DNA from: MWBF01 sp040772005
GTDB taxonomy: Bacteria; Chloroflexota; Anaerolineae; CG2-30-64-16
Reading direction: 5' to 3'
Assembly (NCBI GenBank): GCA_040772005.1
Contig: JAXGYZ010000003.1
Coordinates: forward strand, 682,001-746,000
DNA: 64,000 nucleotides
The translations under genes and the position numbers were made by a program. Below are positions 33,366 to 41,848 of the stretch, piece after piece. The notes beneath the pieces were generated by a model. That model worked only from the letters and a program-made list of their open reading frames with translations, was not told the DNA's origin and ran no database searches. Every line of letters begins with the position of its first letter. Position 1 is the stretch's first letter.

Positions 33366-34256
33366 TCATCTGGCCGGGGGTACGACAAACCTGACCGCTG
33401 ACGGCAGCAGGTGCGCGGTGATCGGCCCAGGCTCCAGCACCTCGCCGTCAGCCTGGATGGCCTGGCGCGGTTCGGCAACGACCTCGATTTTTCGTCCCCG
33501 CCAGTGCTCCAGCGGCGCAATTCTTTCATCCTGGCGCACGACGCTGGCCGCAAGTGAGACGATGGCTTGTACGTCCGCGCGTCGAATGACCAGGACATCC
33601 AGCAGCCCGTCGCCCATGTCAATCACCTGCTCCAGGTTGAGGCCGGGGATGCCGAAGTTGCCGCCGTTGGCGATCAGGCAGGTTACGCCCTGGGTCTGCC
33701 GTTGCTCGCCGTCCACCGTAATCGTGTATTGCACGGCCTCGACGGTGCGGACCGCCTGGATCGAAGAGAACGCATACGCCAGGAAGCCGAGACGGTCCTT
33801 CGCCTCGCGGTCCGCGCTCTCCGCCAGCTCGCCAGGGATGCCGATGCCGACGGCAATCAGGAAGTGCTTATCTCGGATCCGGCCCATGTCCACCTGGCGC
33901 AGTGCGAGCTCGTCGCTTGCCAGTAAGGCCGCGGCGGCTTCCAGGTCTGTGGGAATGCCCAGCGCCAGCGCAATGGCGTTTGCGGTGCCGCCGGGCAGGA
34001 TGGCGAGCGGGACCTCCGTGCCGACAAGTCCGGCAGCCGCCTCCGTGACTGTGCCGTCGCCGCCGTACACGACCACGGCATCGACGCCTGCGGTCGCGGC
34101 TTCGCGCGCCAGGCGCTCCGCGTCGCCCGCATCCTTGGTAATGAACACATCCCAGTCGATCCCCGCACCACGGAAGACCGTGTTGAGGACATTGAGCATG
34201 GGCCTGTCCTGCCCCGATGCAGGATTGATGATGACGTGGACACGATTCAGCTTCAC
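33366..34256 (-). CDS. Diacylglycerol kinase-family lipid kinase (YegS/BmrU/DgkB type)
   Basis: A 296-residue cytosolic lipid kinase. Landmarks are VHVIINPASGQDRP, the nucleotide-binding VVVYGGDGTVTEAAAGL, LPGGTANAIALALGIP, and the C-terminal QADGE. It phosphorylates diacylglycerol or a related lipid alcohol with ATP. The start is the GTG at 34256, directly behind AGGAGGAGTG; the ATG at 34292 lies further upstream without such a site. Confidence 0.92.
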   Translation of the reverse strand: MKLNRVHVIINPASGQDRPMLNVLNTVFRGAGIDWDVFITKDAGDAERLAREAATAGVDAVVVYGGDGTVTEAAAGLVGTEVPLAILPGGTANAIALALGIPTDLEAAAALLASDELALRQVDMGRIRDKHFLIAVGIGIPGELAESADREAKDRLGFLAYAFSSIQAVRTVEAVQYTITVDGEQRQTQGVTCLIANGGNFGIPGLNLEQVIDMGDGLLDVLVIRRADVQAIVSLAASVVRQDERIAPLEHWRGRKIEVVAEPRQAIQADGEVLEPGPITAHLLPSAVRFVVPPAR

Positions 34257-34417
34257 TGCACACTCCTCCTTCTCATCGACATCGATACCCATACAGCGAT
34301 GAGTGTACGGCTGCTCACGTGGCTCGCTCTGTGAGCATTGCCACTATTTGTCTCCGCATCTTGTCTTTCTTTTTCGGTGTATGACCGGCGGCATCGCACG
34401 CACGTTCGGGTGTGCGT

Positions 34418-34446
34418 TTGCGAGATCCAGCCAGGCTGATTATACT
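34418..34446 (+). promoter_or_regulatory. Probable promoter of the DNA methyltransferase gene
   Basis: TTGCGA (34418-34423), 17 bp, TATACT (34441-34446). MITE copy B sits between this promoter and the methyltransferase start, so the transcript leader would include the whole element. Confidence 0.6.
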
Positions 34447-34482
34447 TCGTCTATGGCCGCCTGTCACCGAGCGGGCCCAGTT

Positions 34483-34655
34483 GGGCGCGTTTCATACTGG
34501 GGGCGAACGCGGCCAGCGCGCATACGCGAATGGCGCTGCGGCGCTGGGCACGGATACACGAATATCCCGCCGCGGCGCACACGATTCGCGTATTCGTGGC
34601 GCGCCAGCGCATTCGTTGATCCGCGATGGCCGCGCCCCCAACGTGAAACGCACCC
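34483..34655. mobile_element. MITE-like element, family 2, copy B (173 bp, inverted)
   Basis: The reverse complement of copies A and C, again exactly 173 bp. Ends are GGGCGCGTTTCATACTGGGG and, inverted, GGGTGCGTTTCACGTTGGGG. The direct repeat GCCCAGTT flanks it (34475-34482 and 34656-34663). It differs from copy C at two positions. The right end is 24 nt before the methyltransferase ATG. Confidence 0.9.
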
Positions 34656-34678
34656 GCCCAGTTGAGGTCAAGGTAGCA

Positions 34679-35665
34679 ATGTTGGAAACTCACGAGATTC
34701 ATGAGGCTTTTGAGAGCTCTCGCCATGCGGTTGTTTTTCCTGGTGATTGCCTTGAATTGCTGCGCTCTATTCCCGATGGCGTGATTCAGCTTGTCGTCAC
34801 ATCCCCTCCCTATAACATTGGCAAGGAGTATGAAACAAGGCTTGACCTTCAAGCGTACCTTGTGCAGCAGGCTCAGGTGATTCGTGAGTGCGTGCGGGTT
34901 CTCTCACCCCAGGGGAGCATCTGCTGGCAAGTGGGCAACTATGTCGATAACGGCGCCATCATTCCGCTTGACACAATTCTCTATCCGGTATTCCGTGATC
35001 TTGGCCTCAAGATGCGCAACCGCATTATCTGGCACTTTGAGCATGGTCTTCACTGCTCGAACCGGTTTTCGGGGCGCTATGAGACGATCATGTGGTTCAC
35101 CAAGTCCAAGGATTACGTCTTCAATCTCGACCCTGTGCGGGTGCCACAGAAATATCCCGGCAAGAAGCACTTCAAAGGCCCCAAGGCAGGACAGTATTCG
35201 GGCAATCCACTCGGCAAGAATCCGGGCGATGTGTGGATCATCCCGAATGTCAAGAGCAATCATGTCGAGAAGACCGAGCACCCCTGTCAGTTTCCCGTGG
35301 AGCTTGTGGAACGGCTGGTTCTCTCCCTGACCAATGAGGGCGACTGGGTGTTGGATCCATTCCTCGGTACGGGGACAAGCGTGATTGCCGCAGTCCTGCA
35401 TGACAGGCGCGGGGTGGGTGCTGAGATCATGCCCGAATATGTGCAGTTGGCTGTGACGCGGGTTCGGCAGGCATTGGCAGGCACGCTAAAGACGCGGCCG
35501 ATGAACCGCCCCGTCTACGATCCGCGTGACGCCGGCAGCAAACTCACTCAATCGCCCTGGGTCGAACCGGCGACCGAGTTGCAGCTAGACAGATTCATCA
35601 AAGATCGAGGGGTAGTCGAAGTGCAGTCCGGCAGGGACGCGGAGTCCCTGCCGTGCCACTCGTGA
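34679..35665 (+). CDS. Orphan DNA methyltransferase (beta-class, N4-cytosine or N6-adenine)
   Basis: A 328-residue site-specific methyltransferase. Catalytic motif IV is TSPPYNIGKEYE, and the SAM-binding motif I is DPFLGTGTSVIAA near the C-terminal end, so the order is IV then I (beta class). The SPPY form is usual for N4-cytosine enzymes, but some N6-adenine enzymes also have it. No restriction gene is adjacent. Codon use and GC are visibly lower than the neighbours (AT-rich third positions), pointing to recent transfer. The ATG at 34679 follows GAGGTCAAGG. Recognition sequence unknown. Confidence 0.88.
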   Translation: MLETHEIHEAFESSRHAVVFPGDCLELLRSIPDGVIQLVVTSPPYNIGKEYETRLDLQAYLVQQAQVIRECVRVLSPQGSICWQVGNYVDNGAIIPLDTILYPVFRDLGLKMRNRIIWHFEHGLHCSNRFSGRYETIMWFTKSKDYVFNLDPVRVPQKYPGKKHFKGPKAGQYSGNPLGKNPGDVWIIPNVKSNHVEKTEHPCQFPVELVERLVLSLTNEGDWVLDPFLGTGTSVIAAVLHDRRGVGAEIMPEYVQLAVTRVRQALAGTLKTRPMNRPVYDPRDAGSKLTQSPWVEPATELQLDRFIKDRGVVEVQSGRDAESLPCHS

Positions 35666-35740
35666 TGATCGGTGTAGACCTCTGATCCCTTACCATAACA
35701 GCGGAAAGTGCGTCTGCTATGGGAAGGTAACGTGGGGAAG

Positions 35741-36490
35741 TTACGCCTTGCCCATGTCTCGTAACTGGTCGAGGCAGCGCGCGACCACCTCCAGCGGCGG
35801 GTACTTGTAGCTCTCCTGCTCGACGATGTACCACTCGGTCTTGCCCTCGCGCTCGCACAGGTCGAACACCCGCTGCCACGGCACGTCGCCCTCTCCAATC
35901 AACGCGGTCGGGTCCGTGGCCGAGTGCTCCTTGAGGTGCACGGTGATGGCGCGACCGGGATAGCGCGCGATGTAGGGGATCGGGTCGCCGCCGCCGTGCA
36001 GCGCGTTGCCGATGTCGAGCTGCATGATGACATCGTGCCGCGTGTTGCCGAAGAAGGTGTCCCAGGGAAGTTCGCCATCCATCGGTTGAAACTCCACCCA
36101 GTGGTTGTGATAGCCCGTGCGCATGCCATACGGCTGCAGCCGTTCGGCCACGTCGTTGAAGACCTGCGCGGTGTCGCGCCAGGCCGCGCGCGAGCTGCGT
36201 CGCGCTTCGGTCAGCCCGGGCACGATGAGGTACTCGTTGCCGAGGACCTGGTTGAATTCCACCGTGCGGGGCAGTTCGTCGCCCAGCAGTGTGTCCAGCC
36301 CGATGTGCGTGCCGCAGCACTTGAGCCCCACGCCGTCGAGCAGGCGGCGCAGCTCCTGCGCGCCGTAGCCGTAGTATCCTGCGAACTCCACACCTGCATA
36401 ACCCATCTGCGCCACCGCTTCCAGCGTGCGGGGCAGGTCGCGGGCGCAATCCTCGCGAATCGAGTAGAGCTGTAGACCGACCGGAATCAT
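35741..36490 (-). CDS. Sugar phosphate isomerase/epimerase-like TIM barrel
   Basis: A 249-residue protein of the xylose-isomerase-like / AP-endonuclease 2 superfamily. It starts MIPVGLQLYSIREDCARDLPRTLEAVAQMGYAGVEF. Metal ligands are probably in GYHNHWVEF, LDIGNALHGG, VHLKEH and EQESY. Relatives include inosose isomerases and dehydratases, and the actual sugar is unknown. The ATG at 36490 has AGGAGGAAGG. It is divergent from dprA. Confidence 0.87.
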   Translation of the reverse strand: MIPVGLQLYSIREDCARDLPRTLEAVAQMGYAGVEFAGYYGYGAQELRRLLDGVGLKCCGTHIGLDTLLGDELPRTVEFNQVLGNEYLIVPGLTEARRSSRAAWRDTAQVFNDVAERLQPYGMRTGYHNHWVEFQPMDGELPWDTFFGNTRHDVIMQLDIGNALHGGGDPIPYIARYPGRAITVHLKEHSATDPTALIGEGDVPWQRVFDLCEREGKTEWYIVEQESYKYPPLEVVARCLDQLRDMGKA

Positions 36491-36577
36491 GACCTTCCTC
36501 CTGTTGCGATTGGATGTCGAGCCTGACGGAATGTAACACCGCCAGTTTATCATACAGCTTGAACATCTGTGCAAGTG

Positions 36578-36606
36578 TTGACAAAACAAATCCCATCGTA
36601 TATGCT
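36578..36606 (+). promoter_or_regulatory. dprA promoter
   Basis: Consensus TTGACA (36578-36583), 17 bp, TATGCT (36601-36606), 46 nt before the GTG start of dprA. Confidence 0.75.
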
Positions 36607-36651
36607 GGCAACCGGTTCCGGGCCGGTTATCCCGGTCGGGGAGGGCGTTTC

Positions 36652-37761
36652 GTGGATCCTTTGGCCTATTGGATCGGATTCAACCGGGTGCGCGGCATCG
36701 GGCCGGCGCGATTCCGTGCGTTGGTGGATGCCTGTGGCTCCGTCGAAGCCGCCTGGGCAGCGCCGGAGAGTATGCTGCGCGATGCCGGGCTCGACCGGCG
36801 ATCCGTGGCAACCCTGCTGACGGCGCGAGAGCAGTTGGACCTCGCGGCGGAGTTGGCCCGGGTGGAGCGGGCCGGTGTGCGCGTGCTGACTTGGGATGAC
36901 CCGGCCTACCCGCAGCGATTGCTGAACATCTACGACCCGCCGTTCGTCCTGTATGTGCGCGGCGAGCTGAAGCCGGAAGATGATTGGGCGGTCGCCATCG
37001 TCGGCACACGCGGGGCTTCGGTCTACGGGCTGGAGGCTGCGCGGCGGCTGGCCGGCGACCTGGCGGCCGCGGGCGCGACGATCATCAGCGGCCTGGCGCG
37101 CGGCATCGATGCACAGGCCCATCGGGCGGCTCTGGATGCCGGCGGCCGCACGCTGGCGGTGCTGGGCTCGTCTGTGGACGTGATTTATCCCTCCGATAAT
37201 CGCAAGCTGGCCCACGATGTCATTGCCAACGGCGCGCTGCTCAGCGAGTATGCGCTGGGCACGCAGCCGGAAGCCAGCAACTTCCCTCCTCGCAACCGCA
37301 TCGTCAGTGGGCTGAGCCGGGGTGTCATCGTCATCGAGGCCGGGGAGCAAAGCGGCGCGTTGATCACTGCGCGCTTCGCTGCGGAGCAGGGGCGGGACGT
37401 CTTTGCGGTCCCGGGCAGCATCTTCGCTCGCAACAGCCAGGGCACGAACCGGCTGATTCGCGACGGCGCGACGCCCATCACATCTGCCAACGATGTGCTG
37501 GAGGCCCTCAACCTGAAGGCCGTCCCACAGCAGGTCGCCACCCAGATGCTCTTCCCGACGGACGAGACCGAGGCGCGGTTGCTGGACAAGCTGGGCGAAG
37601 AGCCGGTCCACGTAGACGAGGTGAGCCGCAGCACCGGCCTGCCGATTGCCACTGTGACCAGCACTTTGGCCCTCATGGAATTGAAGGGCCTGGTGCGCCA
37701 GGCGGGCGGCATGACCTATGTCCGGGCGCATGAGGCGCGCGCGGCTTACCGAACCAGTTGA
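36652..37761 (+). CDS. dprA: DNA-processing protein DprA
   Basis: A 369-residue protein that protects incoming single-stranded DNA and loads RecA during natural transformation. An N-terminal HhH-like region (RVRGIGPARFRALV) precedes the Rossmann-like core with VAIVGTRGASVYG, IISGLARGIDAQAHRAAL, LGSSVDVIYPSDN, FPPRNRIVSGLS and EAGEQSGALITARFA. The C-terminal winged helix (EEPVHVDEVSRSTGLPIATVTSTLALMELKG) is present. The GTG at 36652 is chosen because it has GGGAGGG upstream and starts at the family N-terminus; earlier ATG codons would place translation before the promoter. Confidence 0.95.
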   Translation: MDPLAYWIGFNRVRGIGPARFRALVDACGSVEAAWAAPESMLRDAGLDRRSVATLLTAREQLDLAAELARVERAGVRVLTWDDPAYPQRLLNIYDPPFVLYVRGELKPEDDWAVAIVGTRGASVYGLEAARRLAGDLAAAGATIISGLARGIDAQAHRAALDAGGRTLAVLGSSVDVIYPSDNRKLAHDVIANGALLSEYALGTQPEASNFPPRNRIVSGLSRGVIVIEAGEQSGALITARFAAEQGRDVFAVPGSIFARNSQGTNRLIRDGATPITSANDVLEALNLKAVPQQVATQMLFPTDETEARLLDKLGEEPVHVDEVSRSTGLPIATVTSTLALMELKGLVRQAGGMTYVRAHEARAAYRTS

Positions 37762-37784
37762 GAGATGTCATTTCGGAGGATGAA

Positions 37785-38855
37785 ATGCTGTATGCGGTGA
37801 TCATGGCCGGCGGGTCGGGCACGCGTTTGTGGCCGCTCAGCCGCCAGAGCCAACCCAAGCAAGCATTGAAGCTGTTGGGCGATCGCACGACCTTTCAGCA
37901 TACTGTTGACCGGCTGGCGCCGCTGATCCCGCCGGAACGCATCCTGGTGATTGCGAACGAGCAGATTACCGGGTTGCTGCGGCCGCAGGCGCCGGCCCTG
38001 CCGCCGGAGAACTTCATCGTGGAGCCCAGCGGCCGGGATTCAGGCCCGGCCGTCGGACTGGCTGCGGTCCATGTCCTGCGGCGCGACCCAGACGCGGTGA
38101 TGGCAACGCTCGCGGCCGATCATTACATCGCGGACACCGAGCACTTCCGGGGCAGCCTGGCCGCCGCTGCACAGGTCGCCGGCCAGGGCGCCATCGTCAC
38201 GCTCGGCATCCAGCCCACCTGGGCGGACCCGCGCTTCGGCTACATCGAGCTGGGTGCAGCGCAGGAGATTGTGGATGGCTTTCGCGTCTATGCCGCTGCA
38301 GCCTTTATCGAGAAGCCGGAGCCGGAAAAGGCCGCGCGCCTGCTCGAAGATGGGCGGCACGTCTGGAACAGCGGCATGTTCATCTGGCAGGCGGCCCGGC
38401 TGTTGCGCGAGTTTGCGGTCCAGATGCCAGAATCGCACCGCGCCCTGTCGCGCATCGGCGAGAGCCTCGGCACGGCAGACGCGGACCGCATCCTGGCTGA
38501 AGAGTGGCTCAACGTCCGGCGCATCTCCATCGATTACGGCATCATGGAGCGCGCGGAGAACGTCTCGGTCATCCCGGTGAGCATGGGGTGGGTCGATATC
38601 GGGAGCTGGCAGGCCGTGGCGGATGCGCTGCCGGGCGATGCGGCGGGCAACAGTGCCGTGGGAGAGCTCATAGCGCTTGACGCCCGCGGCTGCTACGTGC
38701 GGAGCGACGGGCGACTCGTCGCCCTGATCGGCGTCGAGGACCTGATCGTGGTGGACACGCCCGATGCGCTCCTCATCTGCCCGCGCAACCGCGCCCAGGA
38801 TGTGAAGGCCGTGGTCGCCCGCCTCAGCGAGGCCGGGAAGAATCAATATCTGTAG
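37785..38855 (+). CDS. manC: Mannose-1-phosphate guanylyltransferase
   Basis: A 356-residue nucleotidyltransferase that makes GDP-mannose for glycan and exopolysaccharide synthesis. MAGGSGTRLWPLSRQSQPKQ is the signature pyrophosphorylase motif. EKPEPEKAARLL, WNSGMFIW and VDIGSW are also conserved. The C-terminal isomerase (cupin) domain of bifunctional enzymes is absent. GGAGGATGAA precedes the ATG at 37785. It is separated from dprA by only 23 nt. Confidence 0.93.
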   Translation: MLYAVIMAGGSGTRLWPLSRQSQPKQALKLLGDRTTFQHTVDRLAPLIPPERILVIANEQITGLLRPQAPALPPENFIVEPSGRDSGPAVGLAAVHVLRRDPDAVMATLAADHYIADTEHFRGSLAAAAQVAGQGAIVTLGIQPTWADPRFGYIELGAAQEIVDGFRVYAAAAFIEKPEPEKAARLLEDGRHVWNSGMFIWQAARLLREFAVQMPESHRALSRIGESLGTADADRILAEEWLNVRRISIDYGIMERAENVSVIPVSMGWVDIGSWQAVADALPGDAAGNSAVGELIALDARGCYVRSDGRLVALIGVEDLIVVDTPDALLICPRNRAQDVKAVVARLSEAGKNQYL

Positions 38856-38872
38856 TTGGTGTTGTCATAAGC

Positions 38873-41836
38873 ATGAGTGAAAGCACGTTAAGCGCGTACT
38901 GCGTCCGCTGCAAGACGACCCGTCCAGTGCAGGACGCACAACCCATTTATCTCGCTAACGGCCGGCCCGCGACGCGCGGCACATGTCCGGAGTGCGGGAC
39001 CGCCCTGACGCGCATCGGCAATACGCCCGCGCACGAAGGACTGCCGAAGCCCGAGCCCGCCGCGCGTCCTGCGACGGGCGATTCATCGCGCCCGAAGGCG
39101 AGCCGCACCTCCGCTCAGGCGAAAGGCCGGGCGGCGGCCGGCAGTCCGGAGCCAAAGCATCCTGAGCGGGTCTACGGCACAGGTGAGCGAACGGCACAAG
39201 GCCAGCCGAAGGACGTACCGGCCCCCGCAGAACGCGTCTCCGCGCCCCTGACGGAGCCGGTCGAAGCGTATTGCGTGCGCTGCAAGACGATGCGCCTGTT
39301 GGCCCAGGGCCGGGCGGTCTTCATGGCGAACGGCCGGCCCGCGGCAGAGGGCGTGTGCCCCGAATGCGGGGTGCGGCTCTTCCGCATCGGCGCAACGGCG
39401 GACCACGCGAATCTGCCGCAACCCGCGCCGCAGCCGGCGAGTCCGCGGCGCAAGGCAGCCAGCGCGAAGGACAAAGCCACCGCCGCGAAGGGCAAATCCA
39501 CCCCCGCACCGCGCAAGTCGGCAGGGGGCACAAAGAGCAAAGAACCGCCGCGCGCTGCGGGGCGTTATGCGGCCCGCTCGATGCGACCGGGCGCGAAGCT
39601 GGTCATCGTCGAGTCGCCCGCGAAGGCGCGCACGGTGGGCCGGTTCCTCGGTTCGGGTTATGAGGTGCGCGCGTCGGTCGGCCATGTCCGCGACCTGCTG
39701 CGCTCGCAGCTATCGGTGGACCTGGAGAACGACTTCGCGCCCAAGTATCGCGTGCCCGACGACAAGAAGCAGATTGTCAAGGACTTGAAGAGCGCCGCGG
39801 CGGTTGCCGGGCAGGTCTACCTCGCGACCGACCCGGACCGCGAAGGCGAGGCGATTGCCTGGCACGTCCTGCAGGCCGCAGAGATCCCGCCGGAGCGCGC
39901 ACAGCGGGTCGTCTTTCACGAGATTACGCGCAACGCGGTGGCCGATGCGTTCAGCCACGCGCGCGACATCGACATGCGGCTGGTGGACGCGCAGCAGGCG
40001 CGGCGCATTCTGGACCGGCTGGTCGGCTACCAGATCAGCCCGCTGCTGTGGGAGCGGGTCAAGAGCCGGCTCTCCGCGGGCCGCGTGCAGTCCGTAGCTC
40101 TGCGGCTGATCGTCGAGCGCGAACGGGAGATTGCCGCGTTCGTGCCGATCGAGTACTGGTCGCTCGACGCGGAACTGGCGCAGCAGGTGACGCGCGGCAA
40201 GACGCCGCGGCCGAGCTTTCTCGCGCGGCTCGTGCGCATCCGCGGGCAGGAAGCCGATCTCAAGAACCGCGAGGACACGCTGGCGATTGTGGCAGAGCTC
40301 GAGGGCGCAGCCTATACGGTCGCTAACGTCAAGTTGGGCGAGCGCAAGCGCCGTCCCTATCCGCCGTTCACGACGAGCACGCTGCAGCAGGATGCGGCCG
40401 CGAAGCTGGGCATGGCTGCCGCGCGCACCATGCGCGTGGCGCAGGACCTGTACGAGGGCATCGACATCGGTGAGGGCGGGGGACCCGTCGGCCTCATCAC
40501 GTACATGCGCACCGACAGCGTCAATGTCGCACAGGAGGCCCAGGCCGAGGCGCGCGCCCTCATCGTGGAGCAGTTCGGCCCCGAGTACGTGCCGCCGGAG
40601 CCGAATGTGTATAAGGCGCGGGCGAAGAATGCGCAGGAAGCGCATGAGGCGATTCGCCCGACCTCGGTGGGCCGCGCGCCCGCGGACCTGCGCGACCGGC
40701 TCAGCCCGGAGCAGTATCGCCTTTACGACCTCATCTGGCGCCGCTTCATGGCGAGCCAGATGGCCGCCGCGCTCTACGACACGGTGACGCTGGACGTAGA
40801 GGCAGGCAAGCCCGCAGAGAAGCTGCGGCCCTACCTGTTCCGTGCCAGCGGCTCGACCGTGCGGTTCCCCGGCTGGCTGGCCGTCTACAGCGGCGGCGCG
40901 TCGGGCCCGGCGGAAGGCAGCGCGGCGGGTGACAACGGCAAGGGAGCGGCGAATGGCGCAGAGGAACGGGAGAACGGGCGAGGAGAATCAGCCGCAGACA
41001 ATGAGGGAGGCGAAGGGGGCACGAGTCAGCCGGCATCCGGCGCCATCCCCCGCACTATCGCGCAGGGCGAAGACCTGGACCTGCTCCAATTGCTGCCCGA
41101 ACAACATTTCACCCAGCCGCCGCCGCGCTACACCGAGGCCTCGCTGGTCAAGGCGCTGGAGGAGTACGGCATCGGCCGGCCCAGCACCTACGCGGCCATC
41201 ATCTCCACGATCCTGGAGCGCGGCTACGTCGAGCGGTCCGAGCGCAAGCTCATCCCGACCGAATTGGGCTTCACGGTCAATGACCTGCTGGTGAAGCATT
41301 TCGACCGGGTATTCAACGTGGGCTTCACCGCGGAAATGGAAGAGCACCTCGACAGCATCTCGCGCGGGGAAGAGGCTATGACGCCGGTCCTGCGCAACTT
41401 CTACGCCTTCTTCGGTCCGCAGTTGGCTGATGCCGAGCGCAACATGGAGAAGGTCACGTTGGAGCCGGAGAAGATCGGCGAGCCGTGCCCGGAGTGCGGC
41501 GGCGAACTGGTGCTGAAGCAGGGCCGGTTCGGCCGTTTCATCGGGTGCAGCAACTATCCGACGTGCCGCTATACGCAGCCTCTCGTGACGAAGCTCGGCG
41601 TGGCCTGTCCGAAGGACGGGGGCGAACTCGTTCAGCGGCGCACGCGTGGGGGGCGCGTGTTCTACGGTTGCAGCAACTACCCGAAGTGCGACTTCAGCTC
41701 GTGGAAGCGGCCGCTGCCGGAGAAGTGCCCTCACTGCGGCGGGCTGCTCGTGCAGGCCGCGAAGAACACCGCGGAGTGTACCGTCTGCGGCAAGCGGTCG
41801 CCCATCATCGAGGCTGCGCCGGAGAAGCAGCCGTAG
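38873..41836 (+). CDS. topA: DNA topoisomerase I with two extra N-terminal zinc ribbons
   Basis: A 987-residue type IA topoisomerase that relaxes negative supercoils. TOPRIM begins at about 243 (KLVIVESPAKARTVGRFL) with ATDPDREGEAIAW; the catalytic Tyr is Tyr544 in GLITYMRTDSV. Three C-terminal Cys4 zinc modules follow (about 870-985, CPECGG, CPKDGG, CPHCGG). Unusually, the N-terminus carries two homologous Cys4 units (YCVRCKT...CPECG, about 9-45 and 132-165; DUF5679-like) joined by a Lys/Ala-rich linker. A Gly/Glu-rich insertion (about 678-720) interrupts the core before SGAIPRTIAQGEDL. It lies upstream of xer. Confidence 0.95.
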   Translation: MSESTLSAYCVRCKTTRPVQDAQPIYLANGRPATRGTCPECGTALTRIGNTPAHEGLPKPEPAARPATGDSSRPKASRTSAQAKGRAAAGSPEPKHPERVYGTGERTAQGQPKDVPAPAERVSAPLTEPVEAYCVRCKTMRLLAQGRAVFMANGRPAAEGVCPECGVRLFRIGATADHANLPQPAPQPASPRRKAASAKDKATAAKGKSTPAPRKSAGGTKSKEPPRAAGRYAARSMRPGAKLVIVESPAKARTVGRFLGSGYEVRASVGHVRDLLRSQLSVDLENDFAPKYRVPDDKKQIVKDLKSAAAVAGQVYLATDPDREGEAIAWHVLQAAEIPPERAQRVVFHEITRNAVADAFSHARDIDMRLVDAQQARRILDRLVGYQISPLLWERVKSRLSAGRVQSVALRLIVEREREIAAFVPIEYWSLDAELAQQVTRGKTPRPSFLARLVRIRGQEADLKNREDTLAIVAELEGAAYTVANVKLGERKRRPYPPFTTSTLQQDAAAKLGMAAARTMRVAQDLYEGIDIGEGGGPVGLITYMRTDSVNVAQEAQAEARALIVEQFGPEYVPPEPNVYKARAKNAQEAHEAIRPTSVGRAPADLRDRLSPEQYRLYDLIWRRFMASQMAAALYDTVTLDVEAGKPAEKLRPYLFRASGSTVRFPGWLAVYSGGASGPAEGSAAGDNGKGAANGAEERENGRGESAADNEGGEGGTSQPASGAIPRTIAQGEDLDLLQLLPEQHFTQPPPRYTEASLVKALEEYGIGRPSTYAAIISTILERGYVERSERKLIPTELGFTVNDLLVKHFDRVFNVGFTAEMEEHLDSISRGEEAMTPVLRNFYAFFGPQLADAERNMEKVTLEPEKIGEPCPECGGELVLKQGRFGRFIGCSNYPTCRYTQPLVTKLGVACPKDGGELVQRRTRGGRVFYGCSNYPKCDFSSWKRPLPEKCPHCGGLLVQAAKNTAECTVCGKRSPIIEAAPEKQP

Positions 41837-41848
41837 CGGGTAACCCCG

